A DNA stretch of 64,000 nucleotides. Origin: Baylisascaris procyonis (taxonomy: Eukaryota; Nematoda; Chromadorea; Rhabditida; Ascarididae). The first letter of the stretch is position 1. Each line of letters opens with the position of its first letter. Location: NCBI GenBank assembly GCA_037389465.1, contig JAZARR010000146.1, positions 7,401,501-7,465,500 on the forward strand. The letters are read 5' to 3'. The notes under the pieces are model-generated. The model saw only the letters and a list, made by a program, of their open reading frames with translations, ran no database searches and was not told the DNA's origin. Shown in pieces: positions 23,206 to 35,563 of this stretch. The translations under genes and the position numbers were made by a program.

Positions 23206-24454
23206 GATGTGGAAGAATGTAGAAATGCTTGACGATGGGTGTAGAGCGTCGGCAATCGAATGCAATGCGTCGAAGAGGTTTTGTTTTGTGCGTAGTGGAA
23301 GTAGGAATTTATCGAAGATTGATAGCTGCATGCGAGATGGCATTTATTTGAATAATAAATTGCGCTCGTCCCGTTTCAAATCAATGAACCCTTTTCAGTT
23401 ATTTGTAGCAATGCTCGTTTGCTTTCTTCTTTTTTCTTTTTTTTTTCAACACAAAACTCATCAAAATTAAATAAAATTTCTTTTATTTATGGAGCAATAA
23501 AATAATCCTATTTACTAATGTGTTTCGATTCGATATTTGTGGAGATTTCGTCTATCGAACATTTTAATGCATATTCCGATAATAGTATTTGCTTATATTC
23601 GCATATAAAATACACAATTTGCGCTTTTTATTTGTCTTTAAAATGCAGCATTGAATATAATCGAGTAGAAGCATTTGGATTGTTTAATTATCGAATGCAA
23701 CGAATAAAACACTCATAAACTAGTATCGATGATAAGAAACGATTGAAAACAATAATAAAATATCTATCGAAAGGAGAATAATTTTCATGACGCAATAAAG
23801 CTGTAATATTTTCAACAATCGAAAAAAGAGAAAGAGTAGATGATTTGAAAAATTTATCGATAAATTATCTCATCGTTTATTAGAAATTAGAAAAGTTGAA
23901 ATTTATAAATAAAAATGTAAATTTACTTTTAATAATATTAAAAAAAAAACATGAGATTTTCAGTGAATTTTAAACAAAAGTTTCATTATTCAATGAAATC
24001 TTTTCAAAAATTTCACAAGAAATAATTTGCACGCTAATATTTATTTCTTAGATATAACGATGTGGCTAAATATAACATGAAATAATGTTTAGTTCTATGC
24101 AACAAAAATTGTTTATTTTGGAAATCCTTTGAAGGCGTTCTATAAACAACGAAATGAATTGAGCATTATTTGCACACTTCCTTAAGGCGCTTTTTTTGTT
24201 CGAAAGAAATGATTGCGCATACTAGAAGAAATATCTTATAAACATATGAGTACGATTGTTCAAAGAATCGATAGAAAAGAGAAAACGAGTGGTTATTTGG
24301 CATAGATGTGAACGCGTGATAGATTTTGATTAATCTTTTCTTTCTTTCATCTAATATTGAATATCTTTGATGAATATTTGACAAGAAAAAAGACAACTGA
24401 GAATGAGAAAAGTTTTGTATGTACATAAGAGTGGTTCCGGGTGGTGCTCATTCG

Positions 24455-24456
<2 letters not shown>

Positions 24457-24534
<78 letters not shown>
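24457..24534. repeat. (AT)n microsatellite
   Basis: About 39 uninterrupted AT units. No exon abuts the repeat. Confidence 0.97.
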
Positions 24535-24536
<2 letters not shown>

Positions 24537-26237
24537 ATGGAAGCAAGAATGAAAAACAACAAAGAGCGATACAAATGGCAGGTGTTACCGAACTAAGATA
24601 TTCGATTGACTAGGTGAAATCGCTTTCAGCAATTTATTTCCGATGTTTTTCAACGAAGGAATCCCTTTGAATTCTAGGCTTCTCGACGTTGTGTAAAACA
24701 CATACGATTGTTGACGCTTCATCTTATCAATGATTCTTTTTAGATGTTTTCTGTGTTTCTCATTCGTTAAATTATCCTTGATTAGTTTATTGTTTCATTT
24801 GGAAGGGGTAATACATTTGCAAAAAAAAAAAAATTTCTTTTTTGTTTTGCTTTTTGCTTCAAAGGATTCTTATGTGCAAACAAAGCCATTAATTGAAAAT
24901 GAGACCAAAAAGGCAATGGTCATAGAATCATTTGAAAAGCATGCGACAATTTTCGATTTCATTGTGTGATTTAAAAAAATGAATTTGGTGGTTTTAAGCT
25001 GATCTTGGTGAGATGTCGAAGTTTTTATTGGTATAATTGTCGTCGTATGTGGCGATCTATAGACATGAAACAATTTATGAGTGATTATCAACTACGATAA
25101 TTTAAAGTTTATTTTGTTCTCATACCAGGAGACTGCATTCATAAAGTGCCAATGTGAACAAATTAGAAAAAGTGTTCTACGTTGTTTTTTTTTTTTCTTT
25201 GGAATATGTGAAAAGAAGCGTTTAAGATCGTAACCACTAAAACACGGCCACATATTCTAAAGATACGTCTATCACTTTTTTGTTCACTCTACCCTCTTTG
25301 CGGGTGGTCTCTACGACCATTGAAGGTTGTGCTTGTTCTCATTACGTTGCAGGTGTATGCAACAATCAACAAATAAGCCGATCGCACTTTCTTTTGTCTC
25401 TATAGCACTTAGCTTAAGAAATATCAATACCCTATGCCACTAAGTAATCGTTGAGGGTACAGCTGTATCCTCTATTTCGCAATAGCTGTTCCTTGATACA
25501 TACATGGAGTATCATTCCTCTATACTGGGGGGAATCCACTCATCTTGCATACTAACTGACACAAATAATGTCGATGTTGTTTACAGTAGATTTAGAAGTG
25601 AAAGAATCATTCGACATCTAGAAAAGCAATTTTGCTCGGTGAAAAAAAAAAAAACGAACGCCCGCCCGCATTTATGGAATGATGGCATCAGTTTTATATT
25701 TGCTTAGCAAAATAAACACACCTGAACCGATCGAGACACTTTGTTGCATTAAAAGGCACTGATTTAGGCGTACCACTTCATCGTATCAGATTTCTATGCT
25801 ATATTGCAACTGCAATTGCAATTTGCAAATTTCCTTATCGAGACCGATTGACGTTTTATGATGTCGATTGTGATGAATGCGCTTACATGTGGGATCATTT
25901 AATTTTCAATACTGATGTAAAAAGTATGTGTTGTAGAACGTACAATTGAACAGCCACACACTATATTTCCATCTTCTTCATTTATCGCATTTCAAATTTC
26001 AACATATATTGCTGAACGTTGTATAAATGAAGTGTATAGCTAGAATGTTTGCAAATATATAAAGAGATTGAAAATCGAATTTTTCTAACGTCATGGTGGT
26101 ATTACTAAAGAATAGAGACGAAACGACTGTTGCCTAAATCATTGGTTGAATCTTTGCTCAGCGAATACTGATACAAGAAGTTCGATAGGATTCGCTGAAG
26201 CCACTTAGCACTAACGGAATTTTAATGCGTCATGCAC

Positions 26238-28196
26238 TGCTATCTTGTCCCTCAGGAGCTGCACATTTTTGCATAACGAAACTGAAGTGATGAAGCGTCT
26301 GATCGTTGGACGTATTGCGGCCGTCAGCTTCGTTGTGCCACAACAACGTTGCTAGCGAAGTGCATCGTTCGATGTGTGTGTGTTTTTTTTAAAGCGACAC
26401 ATTTTCGATCAACTCTTAAAAAATAAAATCATTGCCCGTCGAGTGTATTTACGAGGGCACATTAAATTCATTTGACATCTTTTATAGCGAATGTGTTGTC
26501 TTACAGTGAGATGCAGCGCTCACATTCGCATAATAACTGTGATCGTTGTGAGCTGCAAAAACTGCAATACCATTCGAAAATAATTCGAAGATTTTTACTA
26601 TCGCATTTATGGGCGATTCAAATTGGTGAAATTGCATCGCCAAACGAGCAGAGCGCATAGCCAGCCATTCGAACCCGTTGCGCAACACTCCTATTTCTTG
26701 CCATTTCTGAATCATTCAACGCCCGAATGCGCCTCGTAACTACACATACCTATTGAAGTGCTTAGATCAACTCTAGGTGGAGGCATACCGTTCCATCATA
26801 AACAGCATGGATTCACAAGAATGCGCGAACACACTTAAATGTCAACTACTTTATCATGAAAGGTGTTCACTAGCGCTCTAAAACCGGCTTGTTACTCTTT
26901 CAGCGTCACAAGCGTCATTCAAACCAAACAACTTCGCAGTACGTAGATTTGTTTGTAAAGAATACTCACTCAAGCACAATGTCTTGAAGTTCACATTCAC
27001 CAATCCACGAAAGAGGCAAGTTCTCTCTAACATTTTCAAAAATAAGGAAGTTGACAACCGTCTCATAGTCCAATCATTATACTGTAAGACTTTTCATTCT
27101 TGGATTCGGACATATTTCGAAAACAGTGGCTAATTTATGTGAATTTTCTTCATCTATATATCAATTTGCACAATTCGCAGATGCAACATATAAAGGATGG
27201 CTCTACACTCGTGAATTTATGCACTTAATCCTTCTTTTTTTTGAATGCGGTTAACTACAATTGCACTACTTTAAAATACCAGATTCATCTTCAGAAATTC
27301 ACTCCAAACGGCAAAAATTTTCAGTCCATCAAGAAAATTGTGCTGCTACTTACCAAGCTAAATACGCTAGTCTTCTTTTTGTTGTTTCTAAAGTTTTTTT
27401 TTTTTCACAATTGTTGTATGCCTAATGGCAAAAAAAAATCTTGTAAAAACGCATTTTTCTACTTGTTTTCTTTACGGGACGAATACATTCATCGAATTCG
27501 AAGTCTGCTGACAGCATAACGATTGAGTGACGGCGAACACCCGAACGCCTCAAATTGCAACGCTTTCACAAATTTGCGCAACATTATTTATTTTGGTGGT
27601 TTCTTTGCGTGTCGACGGCGTGTTTCAAGCATAAATCACAAAGCAAACAGAGATTCTTCATGGGAATATGAATTGAGCCGTAATCAGGTGTGCTAAAATA
27701 ATATCCACATTTTCAACGACTCGCTTCTAAGACTTCACTCTAATTTGTTGATCCTTACACTTCTACTCTTCAGAATTCGTTCGAAATTTGTTTCCTATGA
27801 TGGTATAGATGTGTTTAAAAAAATTTTTTTTCTCGTTTTTTCTTCGAAACGATTGCCAAGAAAATCGACAAATAAAGTGATACGTTGTTCACTTGGCTCA
27901 CTGATTTGCTTACCGACAACTTCATGATATTCTTAAAGATTTCTATCATGAAGACTGAAAATTATTTCGACGCATCGGCTGCTATCGCTATTATACGGCT
28001 GAAAAATTTCCATTTGAATTCTTCATTGAAAAATATGATTGCTTTTTGTTTTAGAGCATGTTTTGCATAGTTTGCAGTGTATCGTTGTGGATATGCAAAT
28101 ATTTCTATCAATGTTATATTAACAGCTGCTATCCGGTAAACGACCAATGGTAGTTTCAAATTATGTGAGATGACCTCGAAGAGGGTTAACGGACAT
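26238..28196 (-). CDS. Unidentified gene U, central exons
   Basis: Strong exons on the minus strand: 28196-27997 (acceptor CTTGACTAG, donor AGCC|GTATAA), about 27060-26970 (donor TTGA|GTGAGT), 26706-26505 (acceptor GATTCAG, donor CACT|GTAAGA) and 26351-26238 (acceptor CGCTAG, donor AGCA|GTGCAT, or stop TGA at 26230). The 26706 and 26351 exons join in phase. The 28196 exon reads LTLFEVISHNLKLPLVVYRI. The 27060 exon reads NLPLSWIGECELQDIVL. The 26706 exon reads NGFEWLAMRSARLAMQFHQF and later INAIVKIFELFSNGIAVFAA. The content is long amphipathic helices without Cys pairs or low complexity, as in ARM/HEAT-type cytoplasmic proteins; that class is only an impression. Intermediate exons are missing from this model. 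Same strand and spacing suggest one gene with the 19-21 kb and 30-31.8 kb exons. Confidence 0.5.
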
Positions 28197-28211
28197 CTAG
28201 TCAAGGGGTAC

Positions 28212-28445
28212 CTAGAAGTGCATTGTGGTAAAAACTGGCCAGCGCACTGCTCGCGAATGTTCATCGAGTTGTGGATGCGAATGTGGCGTGTAATTGAACG
28301 TCGATTGTTCGAGTGATTTTGACAAGCCACTTGTATCCTTCTTATTGCTCTCAGAGCCCATCTGAAGATGATGAACGATATGCAATTTGAGCATGATTGA
28401 TTCATCGCGGAGCACATTCTTGCACCCTCCAGGGAAACATCCCAA
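28212..28445 (-). CDS. Possible exon with a Cys/His motif
   Basis: The minus-strand open frame starts with CGAELGCFPGGCKN and continues LHIVHH about 13 residues later. That is a C-x4-C-x13-H-x3-H spacing that could be an atypical zinc finger. It then runs through a polar Ser/His-rich segment to TAG at 28212. No good acceptor precedes it (only GGCGCAG or CCTGGAG). It lies directly upstream of the exon at 28196-27997 and may belong to the same gene through an internal donor such as TT|GTCAAA. Confidence 0.3.
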   Translation of the reverse strand: MGCFPGGCKNVLRDESIMLKLHIVHHLQMGSESNKKDTSGLSKSLEQSTFNYTPHSHPQLDEHSRAVRWPVFTTMHF

Positions 28446-29600
28446 CTCTGCGCCGCATTTTATATTACGTTACCACGTCTCCTCCACTCAACTACTTGCC
28501 GCATTGTAACAAACGCCCCTATCGCAAGCCGCTCCCTACAGTTATCTGACACCAACCATCAATATCGTCCATAACCGAATGCACGCAAACCTCAGCGCCG
28601 AAAATATATCTTTAGGATGCACATTGTGGCGCATCTATTTCGTAGAGGTCAAGTATTATAAGATGTGGTTTAGATAAAGCTTGAGAAATCAGCTGAAGAG
28701 CATAAATAATGTGTCATTTGGTGGAATTTATTAGCAAATGAAATTTTTTCCACGCATTCAATCTATAAAGGTGATATCCTTTAGCAATTTAAAGGTAGCG
28801 TTTAGCTCTCTTAAAGTAATATTTGAACTTAGGCTTATCATAATCACATTCACAGGTTTTTTTCCTTTTCAATAATCATTTATTGTTTTTTTAATCATTT
28901 AACGCTTAAAAGGATACGAAATAAAGAGCTCTAGTAATAGCTTGATTAGATAAGCTAACTTATTCGGCATCAATACTTATCTGTTCGCTTTCGAAAATTT
29001 TTGCTTTTACTTTCAACTATGATGTCGATGAAGTAACAATATTCATTTTACACCACATTCGCATACATAAACATTGGAGAAAATCATTGCAAAAATGTTG
29101 AAAGCGTTTCAACTCTACGCATAACTGATTCACTTTACGAATGTCAACCCTCATCAAAACGGAAATATTCGATATTGCGAAGGAAATTTTCATTTGACGC
29201 AGCTATTTCACTCGATGTCGGGAATTCAAATAAGCACTTAAGTGAGCGGACCTTTTATTATAAATGCTTCTTTTTTTTTTTGGCAATTCGTAAATGCATA
29301 ATTTTGGTAGCGCAGTTTAAGACGAATAATTTGGAAGTGACTGAGTGAAAATAAATCGACAGTTTCGCGGAAAAGAGGAATAGATCGCAACGCTTAACTG
29401 ATTAACTTGATGTAGTGGTCTACTTCATATATCTTTAAGGATGCATCTATTGTGCTGTCATAATATTTCCGAATTTCAGCAGCAATCATTTTCACAACAT
29501 TGTTGAAACCAATAAAACTGTGCTATCATTCTAGCAGCTAGCAAGAATACGCAACTTCACTGAAAATTTGTAGATTCTATATGAATTTGCTTTCATTAAT

Positions 29601-29640
29601 GGAGAAGGGAGGAGGGGGGAGGGGAGGGGGAGAGAGGGTG
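29601..29640 (+). repeat. G-rich purine tract
   Basis: GGGAGGAGGGGGGAGGGGAG and continuing purines. It has several G-runs of three or more and could form a G-quadruplex on the plus strand. Confidence 0.7.
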
Positions 29641-30489
29641 ACGCTGCCATGAAGACGATAGATTCTGCCCGATATTTGCTACCAAAAGCCACAAAACATT
29701 TTAAGTGGTTGCTAGGAGAAAGCTTGCTGATTAAATTTCATTTGCTAAATAATGCTACGACGAGTTATTGTCGTAAGCACTTCTTTTCTTCAGAAATCAA
29801 CTGTAATTTAGCTGAGACGCATAACACCATCTGCATCAATTCAATGGTGCTCCATTATGCCTTCGTTTTATCTCCCTCAACGAGCAGAATCTCATTTCCT
29901 CATTTATTACCACAAATAAAACGAATATTTTAACTTTTATACAGTCTGGTTCTTCTTTTTTTTTCAGGACTTACTTTACTAATGGTTCTTGTAATTATCA
30001 TATTTTTATTACAGTGTAACTGTAACATCTTCAATAATATAGTGTTAATCACCGAAAACATGTATAATGAATGTAATATAATTACTGTGTTATATTTTAT
30101 TTGTCATTATTGTTGAGTGCATATCGAACGAATAAAATGCGCTTAGATTCGCTAAAGTATTCTCATTGTTAAAGAAGTCTTTTAAAATGCGATGAAATGC
30201 ATTAGAGAGGAGAGCAATATGGTCGATGAGCCACCACTATGTACGCGTTGTGTAGAGGAACGTCTATCGTGATTCAGGTAATAAATCGCGAGAAATTCGA
30301 ATAAATCTGTGCGCCGCCAGTTGGATGGGGCAATAAATTCCTAATCAGCAATTGCAGCGATATGTCAGAGGTGCAGCGCCTTCAGCGCTTAGGCCATTAG
30401 TCCACTGAATTACTCTAATAAAATGCGTTGTTGAGATGAAAGAAGTTGCCGACGACGAATCGCTTCGACTATATCGTTAGATGGAAGCG

Positions 30490-31803
30490 CTAAAAGAGCG
30501 ATTCGGATTCTTGTATGTGCTCCTGATATATTTTCGAATTTTTCATCGCCTCTAAACGTACAATTTCTAATAGCTGGTCTCTAGCTAACCTATCAGATTT
30601 ACACTGTTTCGCGATATCAAAGAAAACTCGATTACCTAAGAAAGATTGACAAACCTCACTCAGTCTTGGCGTCACTGTTTATGTATAACGCACAAGAATA
30701 ATCTATTAGGCGCAATGACAGTGCTGTTAAATTTGCACATTCGATGCGGGAATAATGAAATAGAGTCATTATTGAGCTGAAATAACAGTCATTCATCTAT
30801 AGAGGCAATATGTTCCATTCAATTTTATAATCATCATGATTTGTCAATAACCGAAATATAGGAAGCTACGTAATATCATGTTTTATTCCATTCAATGATG
30901 GAATAAAGCAGCATTCGCTTTAAAAATAACATAATAATTGTTGAATGCAATAAGAAAAAAAGCACTTTTTTTAGTCCTAAATAATTCAAATACTTCATAA
31001 TATATGTGTTGAGAAGATTACTTCCGTTTAACTGTATTTTCAAAAGATGCCATTGGGTACATTGCATTTTAAGCAGACGTTTTCAAAAATAAAAAAAAAT
31101 AAAAAAATGCAATGTGCAACTTACTGTAGCTACAAAGAATTCGAGTGAAATCGAAACGAGCAAAAGTGCAAGAGAACGTAACGGAAGCAAACGACGGATC
31201 CAGCAACATTTTGCAGCACTTCAGGCCATTATAAAGCAATACCGGATAAGAAGAGATGAGCCATAAAACACAGCTGAGCGCAAGCGTTGAATGTTTAATT
31301 ATCATCCTATTACAAATCAAATTGAAGCATGACGAAACAATTGATGCGTGAAGCATCTTTACCTAAGCTCTATCATAATTCTTTGTAATGCGTATTTTTT
31401 TGATGCGATATCACAATGAATCATAAAGTACAAAAATATTTCAACAAAAACATTATATTTACTTTTACATCCGGAAATTGTGCTCACTATCATCTATAGG
31501 AAATTTTTAAACGAAAGGGGGCGAACAAATGCCGTTAAGAATTGATTGTTGACAAAACTTGAGCGACGGTCCTTCATGCGTTTGCAATTGATTTATGAGG
31601 TCCTTGTGATCATAAAGAGACCAATAAAGCGCGACATGTTGTGATGGGTTTTGCAAGAGCGTTTGTCTGACTCGATCTATGTGTAATTCGAGTTTATAAA
31701 TTGATGCTGCTAATGTTGATCGGCTTCTTTTCTTCAAACGTTTCAAGTCTACTACTCCATAGCGGATAAACTTTAGCAATCGCCTTACGTAAAGGGTCAA
31801 AAC
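30490..31803 (-). CDS. Unidentified gene U, upstream exons
   Basis: Two exons: 31803 to about 31507 (acceptor CGCATTTAG) and 30674-30490 (acceptor ATAAACAG, ends TAG or earlier at a donor such as ATT|GTACGT). The first carries 99 open codons with helical, basic content (VDLKRLKKRSRSTLAASIYK, LHIDRVRQTLLQNPSQHVA). Its own 3' border is unclear, with candidate phase-1 donors TTT|GTCAAC and ATTT|GTTCGC. The second (about 61 codons) needs a phase-1 partner and reads LSEVCQSFLGN and DQLLEIVRLEAMKNSKIYQ. Neither is recognised. A plus-strand open segment at 31134-31275 lies in the intron between them. Confidence 0.4.
31134..31275 (+). CDS. Possible short terminal exon, basic peptide
   Basis: After an acceptor TTACTGTAG the plus strand is open in one frame to TAA. 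It encodes about 44 residues rich in Lys/Arg/Gln (KSARERNGSKRR, then QHFAALQAIIKQYRIRRDEP). The reverse strand reads a Cys/Phe/Leu-rich sequence that looks less like protein. It lies in an intron of the minus-strand model. No signal for a complete gene is visible. Confidence 0.3.
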
Positions 31804-32467
31804 CTAAATGCGAAAGTAAATTATTCCACATGCAATAAACAATCGCATAATACAAAATTTACTACTACATAATATCACATGCCAGGACCTATATGGCTTT
31901 GTTCGTAGTGAAAACGACCGTTAGGCGAGCGGGTGGGTTTAGAGTTTTGTAAATCGAATGTAGATAAGAGAGAAATTTCTTTTTTGAACTAACCGCTTTG
32001 GTGAAAACAACATGCCCCCCTGCCGCTTTCTCGCCCTCATCGAGTCCCCTCTTATTCCTTCAGTAAACGATGCACGTAACACAAATAAGCACTCTAAATG
32101 ATATGCTTATCGATAAAATATATTGCCATTTTTTTCGATTAGCTGCGCTAAAAAAAATTTGACTTGAGATGTTTTTATGTGGATTGTAATGATTTACAAT
32201 CGGCCTAAATATGGTTGCATAGTTTTTCGTATAGCGTGTGCAATGAGACGCAACCCTAAATAATTGCATAAGCTGCGAGTGACAATACTGCTTCATTTCC
32301 CAATGATTGCATACATTCTTTTAAGCTTGCTGCATCTATCGTCGAATCCATTCCTCCTTCTTTCTCGCATTTCCCATATTTTTGCTGCTCTTATTAGCAT
32401 CTCGCCCCCTGTTTTTTCAGTCTTCATTTTCACAAAAATGAACACTACTGATCCGCTATCCAAGTAA

Positions 32468-35290
32468 TAACTTTTTCGTTCTCAGCTCATTTAGGCATTT
32501 CTCGCACGATCGCCCCCTCAAAAATGCTTAACTTCTTAGACTATGATGCGTTGAGGATGCAGCTCGAAGATGAAACAGTGGCTGATACGACAGTATTCTC
32601 TCTGCCTCTCCTTCTGGTTCTATTGAATGGCTTCAGATCTTTTTTTTGCAAAATTCTTTCAATTCCCATCCCCCCACCTTTCTTCACAGTCTTGTACTCT
32701 TCAGCCCCATCTATTCTTCACCGTTCGTGACTATAATAAAAAAGTTCTCCAGTTTCTTGCAATTAAAAATAAAACTGTTATAAAATTTCCAATTTGCAAA
32801 ATTCTTATTGCATAGTACTTTCTCTTGCAGTGACTGTTTCTCATTATTTGCAGAAAAATGTCTTCTAAAATACCCATAAAGTTGTCCAAAGCTGTAGAAA
32901 TCCTATAAAACGGTACTTCTATAGCTCACACTTGATGGTTTGCTAATATGTCAGTATTTAGTGGCCGCATCTTGTGAAATTAACTAATGTTCACCTTAAG
33001 AGCAACCTCTATACGAAATGAGACATTCACTTGTGAAGCAAAATTCTGCTGTCTCTGAGGTGAGCATCTCGATGCTTGACAATAATTACTGTATAATCAC
33101 ATCAGCACAGCCCACTTCAAACCTAGGAACTATAATCTTCTTTTAGTAGTACCGTATTGTGCTCAAAAGTCTTAATATCAGTTGCTCTAGAAATAATCGG
33201 TGCACTACGGTAGGATCATGAACTTTTTGTGCGATTCACTAAGCGCCATATATCGATCTATCTTATATATGACGATGCGTTCGTATTTTCGATTGATGAG
33301 AAAACTCGAGATTAGCTGCATAAGAGTTTAAATCATATTATGCTTAGTTTAGAGCTTGATTTAATTTGATACTACTAGCGGCTAACAGCATATATTTTTA
33401 CTCAAGCATTGCACTGATGTGTATATTTGCTAAATGAATAGGGCATCGAAATGATTGCTTAAATCAACGTATTTTTCTGAATATATCCTATAACAGCGTG
33501 GACAATGGATTTACTTGCTGTGCAAAAAATATGCTAGCAATACGAATACACAATATGTATATCGATAGTTTAGAGTCGTATCGAATTCATGTCAGCGGTG
33601 GTTTGCATTGTTGTGTGATCAGCGACGAATTCGTTTATCGACTTTGACGCTAATCGATAATTCGACGATCAATTTTCCTAATCAAATGAGCGATCATGTG
33701 TCACTTCATATTCGCATCAATAAAACGCGCTCCTTTGCCACCGACGACAGCCGACATCGTCTTTGTTTTGCGTGATTCGCTGTGAAGAGTGCGCATCTCC
33801 TCAGGGCAAACTTCCCTCTCATTGCCGCTATCTCTCTCTCCCTATGTTTTTATGTCAGTTTTGCTGCTATCATGTCACTTTTTCGGCATACGATTACGTG
33901 TTTCTACTTCTGGATTGGGGCAATGTCGCGAAAGGAATTTCAAACTATTGAACGTAGCAAATAGCTATGTTGAAAACAGTGCGCTTTTCATGGCTGTCCT
34001 TATTTAATTCCATTTCGTGCAGCTTTTCAGCGATAGGCACGGAAGTGGTACGTACGCGCATGAGCGTTGAGGATATATGACAGTGCACTTGTACACTGGA
34101 CTGCATGCCGTATGCTATCTTGCTCGGTTGGTGATCAATCAAGAAGATCGCTCGACGACGTCGTATCGTCATCGGAGAATCAGTGCCATGTTTGTTCTCC
34201 CTTCGCTGATACAGCCTACAATCTCGATTGTCTGTTTCGTGTCGTTTAACACTAACTCGCCTATCGGCATACTTCAAAAAGCGACTGGCAAAAACCTCAT
34301 TTCAGCGATTCCACAAGCATTACCCATGTCGTTGCAGAAGAAAGATGCCAACAATCGCCTAGGAAGTCACTTAGAAATATAATATTATTGCGCAAAAATG
34401 TTCTAATTCTTATTTTTTGGCTGTCGTATGTTTAGTAGGAATTTTCGAGTTCTAATGTTTATTGCTGAAGTAGAAGAATATTTCAACTGCCAGTTGAGCT
34501 GTACGATTTCAATTCATTTTTTTAAATCTTACTTTGAACCTACATTGTCATTGAGTCGATTTTAATCTCCGGATTTATTTATCATGAAGCGTTATTGTTT
34601 ATAATCGTTATATTCGTTATACTTTCTATTAGTGAATATTTTGAGGGATAAAATTTTTGCTCGATGTCGATGAGAGGAGATCTACGTTAAACGATGAGCG
34701 CCATTCGAGTAACGGGGTAATGTGAAGAATTGGTGCGATAAAATTAATTCCCTTATGAGCGGCTAAGCGAGCTCAATGTCACAAAAGATCGCACGAGACG
34801 AGTCTCAGTGACGCATCACTATTTGACATCTCCTCTCAACAGCAATTAGCCTCACAGCATTCATCAGTAATTGCGCAACGTTTATCGTTACCGGATTCCG
34901 GTTGCTTTAACTTCATACGCCGCTTTATCTGAGGTCTCAAAAAATCAACGAATTATCATCTGACACAAACTCATTGTATGTCGTTAACACTAGCCGAGTG
35001 AAGCTTCTAGGTGTAGGTTATAAGTTAGGCTTAGGATGGAATTTCAGCTAGGTGAAGTTTAGAAAAGCCACGTATTCATGCGTGACATGGAAAATTTTTA
35101 ATTGCATGTATTCTTTACCTTATATTTTGCAACATGCAACACTTTCAACTGTGAACGGTGCACCTGCCACGCTGTTCGTTGACTTCCGCTAGAAAGCAAA
35201 CGAGTGAGTTTTCTTGTGGAAGGTATTCGCAAGGTGAACATAGCACTTTCACAGCTATATCGCCTTTATAAGCCGACTATTTGAAAGCTG
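32468..35290. other. Long stretch without a supported gene
   Basis: AT-rich sequence with short ORFs on both strands. At 34040-34280 the GC content rises and all reading frames stay open. A minus-strand frame with an acceptor GATTGTAG and a donor CGC|GTACGT, and a plus-strand Cys/Ser-rich frame ending at 34249, are both conceivable; I cannot choose. Nothing else is seen. Confidence 0.4.
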
Positions 35291-35293
35291 CGC

Positions 35294-35563
35294 ATGATAA
35301 CGCTAACCCAAGTATCCGCTTTACGCTTTATCTTGTTCGTTCTATCAGCAAAATGGGTATCACTTCATGGCGCTAAAGACGTGGCGTTTATGGCCGTACA
35401 ACAATTGAGCCGTGCACATTTCAATCATGAACATTTGAGCCGCATAAATTTGAGGCGTGCCCATTTCAACGATGCATATTTGAGCCGCACACAATTCAGC
35501 TTCTTTTGCTTAGCAGCATACATCAATTACTATATAATCATGCATTTATGCAACGGTTATTAG
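35294..35563 (+). CDS. Small ORF with signal-peptide-like start and pentapeptide-like repeats
   Basis: An 89-codon ORF with a true ATG. Residues 1-25 have a hydrophobic core (ALRFILFVLSAKW) that resembles a secretion signal. Residues about 38-68 follow a five-residue periodicity with Leu or Phe at the same place in each unit (units such as HLSRI, NLRRA, HFNDA), the pattern of pentapeptide-repeat proteins. The corresponding DNA is a degenerate short repeat (TTGAGCCG..., CATTTCAA...), so the periodicity may come from repeat expansion rather than selection. No splice sites, promoter or polyadenylation signal could be tied to it. Confidence 0.3.
   Translation: MITLTQVSALRFILFVLSAKWVSLHGAKDVAFMAVQQLSRAHFNHEHLSRINLRRAHFNDAYLSRTQFSFFCLAAYINYYIIMHLCNGY

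Noticed and set aside
18115..25910. Similar segments GCGCGTTTACACGTGGGAT (about 18152) and GCGCTTACATGTGGGAT (about 25880)
   Set aside because: The match is short with gaps and has no shared flanks. It is not enough to claim a dispersed repeat.
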